A DNA stretch of 5,287 nucleotides from Candidatus Poribacteria bacterium (GTDB lineage Bacteria; Poribacteria; WGA-4E; WGA-3G). The first letter of the stretch is position 1. The number at the start of each line of letters is the position of its first letter. The translations under genes and the position numbers were made by a program. Location of the stretch: positions 1-5,287 of the forward strand of contig VXZL01000608.1 of NCBI GenBank assembly GCA_009845505.1, written 5' to 3'. The notes beneath the pieces were generated by a model. It did no database searches. It was not told the DNA's origin and worked only from the letters and a program-made list of their open reading frames with translations. Below, in pieces: positions 5,235 to 5,287 of this stretch.

Positions 5235-5287
5235 AAAAACACCTCCCTATACATTCGTTGTTGGGATCAAATGCTGACCTATAAGGA

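Overview
The window looks like a chromosomal piece from an uncultured, mid-GC bacterium. The gene set is a BatA-type VWA protein, a bactofilin-like membrane protein, a xylose-isomerase-like TIM barrel protein, a small cupin and an aldo/keto reductase. Intergenic gaps are filled with short GGCTGTCAGC and CCGATAGC words. That combination reminds me of Candidatus Poribacteria and similar sponge or marine lineages, but this assignment is inference from style, not a proven match.

Layout. (1) Positions 1-2038, plus strand: a bactofilin-like polytopic membrane protein whose reading frame continues upstream of its only usable start codon. Five bases after it comes a complete BatA/VWA inner-membrane protein; the two probably form one transcription unit. 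(2) 2036-2159: a structured intergenic repeat that begins on the TAA of the VWA gene. (3) 2160-3280: a sugar phosphate isomerase/epimerase-like protein and a cupin, overlapping by one base (TAGTG) and so probably translationally coupled. (4) 3278-3418: a second, shorter copy of the repeat, again beginning on a TAA. (5) 3419-4321: an aldo/keto reductase with the full D-Y-K-H catalytic set. Segments 3-5 look like a small carbohydrate or polyol catabolism module, but no substrate can be read from the sequence.

(6) 4322-5287: the character changes. The DNA becomes more AT-rich, coding moves to the minus strand, and only one convincing gene is present, an 88-residue unknown membrane protein (4562-4828). 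Its leader carries a perfect 26-bp direct repeat. On either side are stretches that look like decayed coding sequence: an in-frame continuation past the stop of the small gene, and at the right edge a strong ribosome binding site with a GTG start whose frame breaks after 16 codons, followed by a terminator-like hairpin. No RNA gene, complete insertion sequence or CRISPR array is visible. I did not find a clear new multi-gene system. The most unusual elements are the stop-codon-overlapping repeats, the duplicated leader of the small membrane gene and the broken 5' end of the bactofilin-like gene.
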